NCBI GenBank assembly: GCA_018383375.1
Contig: JAHAWW010000115.1
Span: forward strand, 1-5,508
Direction: 5' to 3'
Origin: Prevotellamassilia sp.
GTDB taxonomy: Bacteria > Bacteroidota > Bacteroidia > Bacteroidales > Bacteroidaceae
DNA length: 5,508 bases
Under the pieces are notes generated by a model. That model had not been told where the DNA came from. It saw nothing but the letters and a program-made list of their open reading frames with translations, and searched no databases. Position numbers and translations under genes: made by a program. Position 1 is the stretch's first letter, and every line of letters begins with the position of its first letter. Below are positions 5,150-5,508 of the stretch, piece by piece.

Positions 5150-5508
5150 TCAATTGCCGCCAATCAAGTCGCCCACCTGGCTGAAAAAGCCACGCGTGAC
5201 TTTCCGGCCCTGAGTGACGCGCTGAATGACGCCCACAAGTTTGTCGGAGTCGGTGCAATCGTAGTCGTAAACGCCACCAATATAGAAATGCCCCAAACTG
5301 AAGGTGCGGACCATAGGATGCCCGTCGGTAGAGACGTTAATGCCGTATTTGCGGCACAAATTGGTGAGCTCGCCGATAGAGGCCCCGTAGTTTTCGCGAC
5401 ATATCTGCTCGGCCGCTGCATTACGCTCGCCTTGCATGCCAAGCATATCGGCCTTCGACATAATAAAATGAATGGTGTCTACGCGCTTGAGCAGTTTGGC
5501 GTTTTGCG
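5150..5508 (-). CDS. GTPase-like (P-loop, probably TRAFAC-class) protein, C-terminal part; gene runs off the right edge
   Basis: The reading frame is open to the window edge, so the ATG at 5461 is internal and the visible part is 118 residues. A hydrophobic strand, THFIM-like (TIHFIM, residues 11-16), leads directly into SKAD (17-20; bases 5447-5458). This is the position and form of the G4 [NTS]KxD motif, which gives guanine specificity in TRAFAC GTPases. A helix follows, then a strand HPMVRTFSLG (63-72) in the place of the G5 strand, and a final helix around DSDKLVGVIQ (86-95). The P-loop, switch and G3 regions lie outside the window, so nucleotide binding cannot be checked. The C-terminus has no membrane helix, so this part is cytosolic. 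It is the first visible gene of the run and 161 bases before the 564-residue gene. The GTPase call is an inference from one motif in a fitting context. Confidence 0.6.
   Translation of the reverse strand, partial: QNAKLLKRVDTIHFIMSKADMLGMQGERNAAAEQICRENYGASIGELTNLCRKYGINVSTDGHPMVRTFSLGHFYIGGVYDYDCTDSDKLVGVIQRVTQGRKVTRGFFSQVGDLIGGN

Noticed and set aside
5136..5153. Inverted repeat TTGAG/CTCAA overlapping the stop of the GTPase-like gene
   Set aside because: The stem is five base pairs with an 8-base loop, followed on the transcribed strand by an A-rich rather than T-rich run, so it is not a convincing terminator.

Overview
The window looks like a piece of a Bacteroidales-type (phylum Bacteroidota) chromosome. 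The signs are start sites without a purine-rich Shine-Dalgarno sequence, TAnnTTTG-type promoter boxes, GC-rich coding DNA between visibly AT-richer spacers, and the character of the proteins. I cannot name the genus. Every gene I can support is on the minus strand, so the text below follows the direction of transcription, from high to low coordinates.

At the right edge (5150-5508) lies the C-terminal 118 residues of a GTPase-like protein, recognised by a SKAD guanine-specificity motif. A 161-base spacer with short tandem repeats and a two-tier GGCC hairpin follows. Next come three proteins of no family I can name with confidence, each tied to the membrane in a different way. The first has 564 residues with an internal membrane helix (3294-4988). 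The second has 273 residues with an N-terminal anchor and an exported helical body (2394-3215). The third has 438 residues with three beta-sandwich-like modules and a C-terminal tail anchor (1024-2340). A small DUF1294-family membrane protein (730-999) ends the run, and a strong intrinsic terminator follows at 625-662.

The left part (218-624) has no convincing gene. It holds a two-unit 21-bp tandem repeat, a possible distal promoter, an imperfect inverted repeat and a -7 promoter box. At the left edge is the N-terminal 72 residues of an M18-family aminopeptidase, whose remainder lies outside the window.

The most interesting part is 1024-5508. A GTPase is encoded together with three co-oriented, membrane-tethered proteins, two predicted to hold their large domains in the cytosol and one in the periplasm. 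I infer a GTPase-controlled envelope assembly, possibly related to GTPase-centred conflict (defence) systems. That inference rests on gene order, topology and a weak N-terminal resemblance, not on any recognised effector domain.
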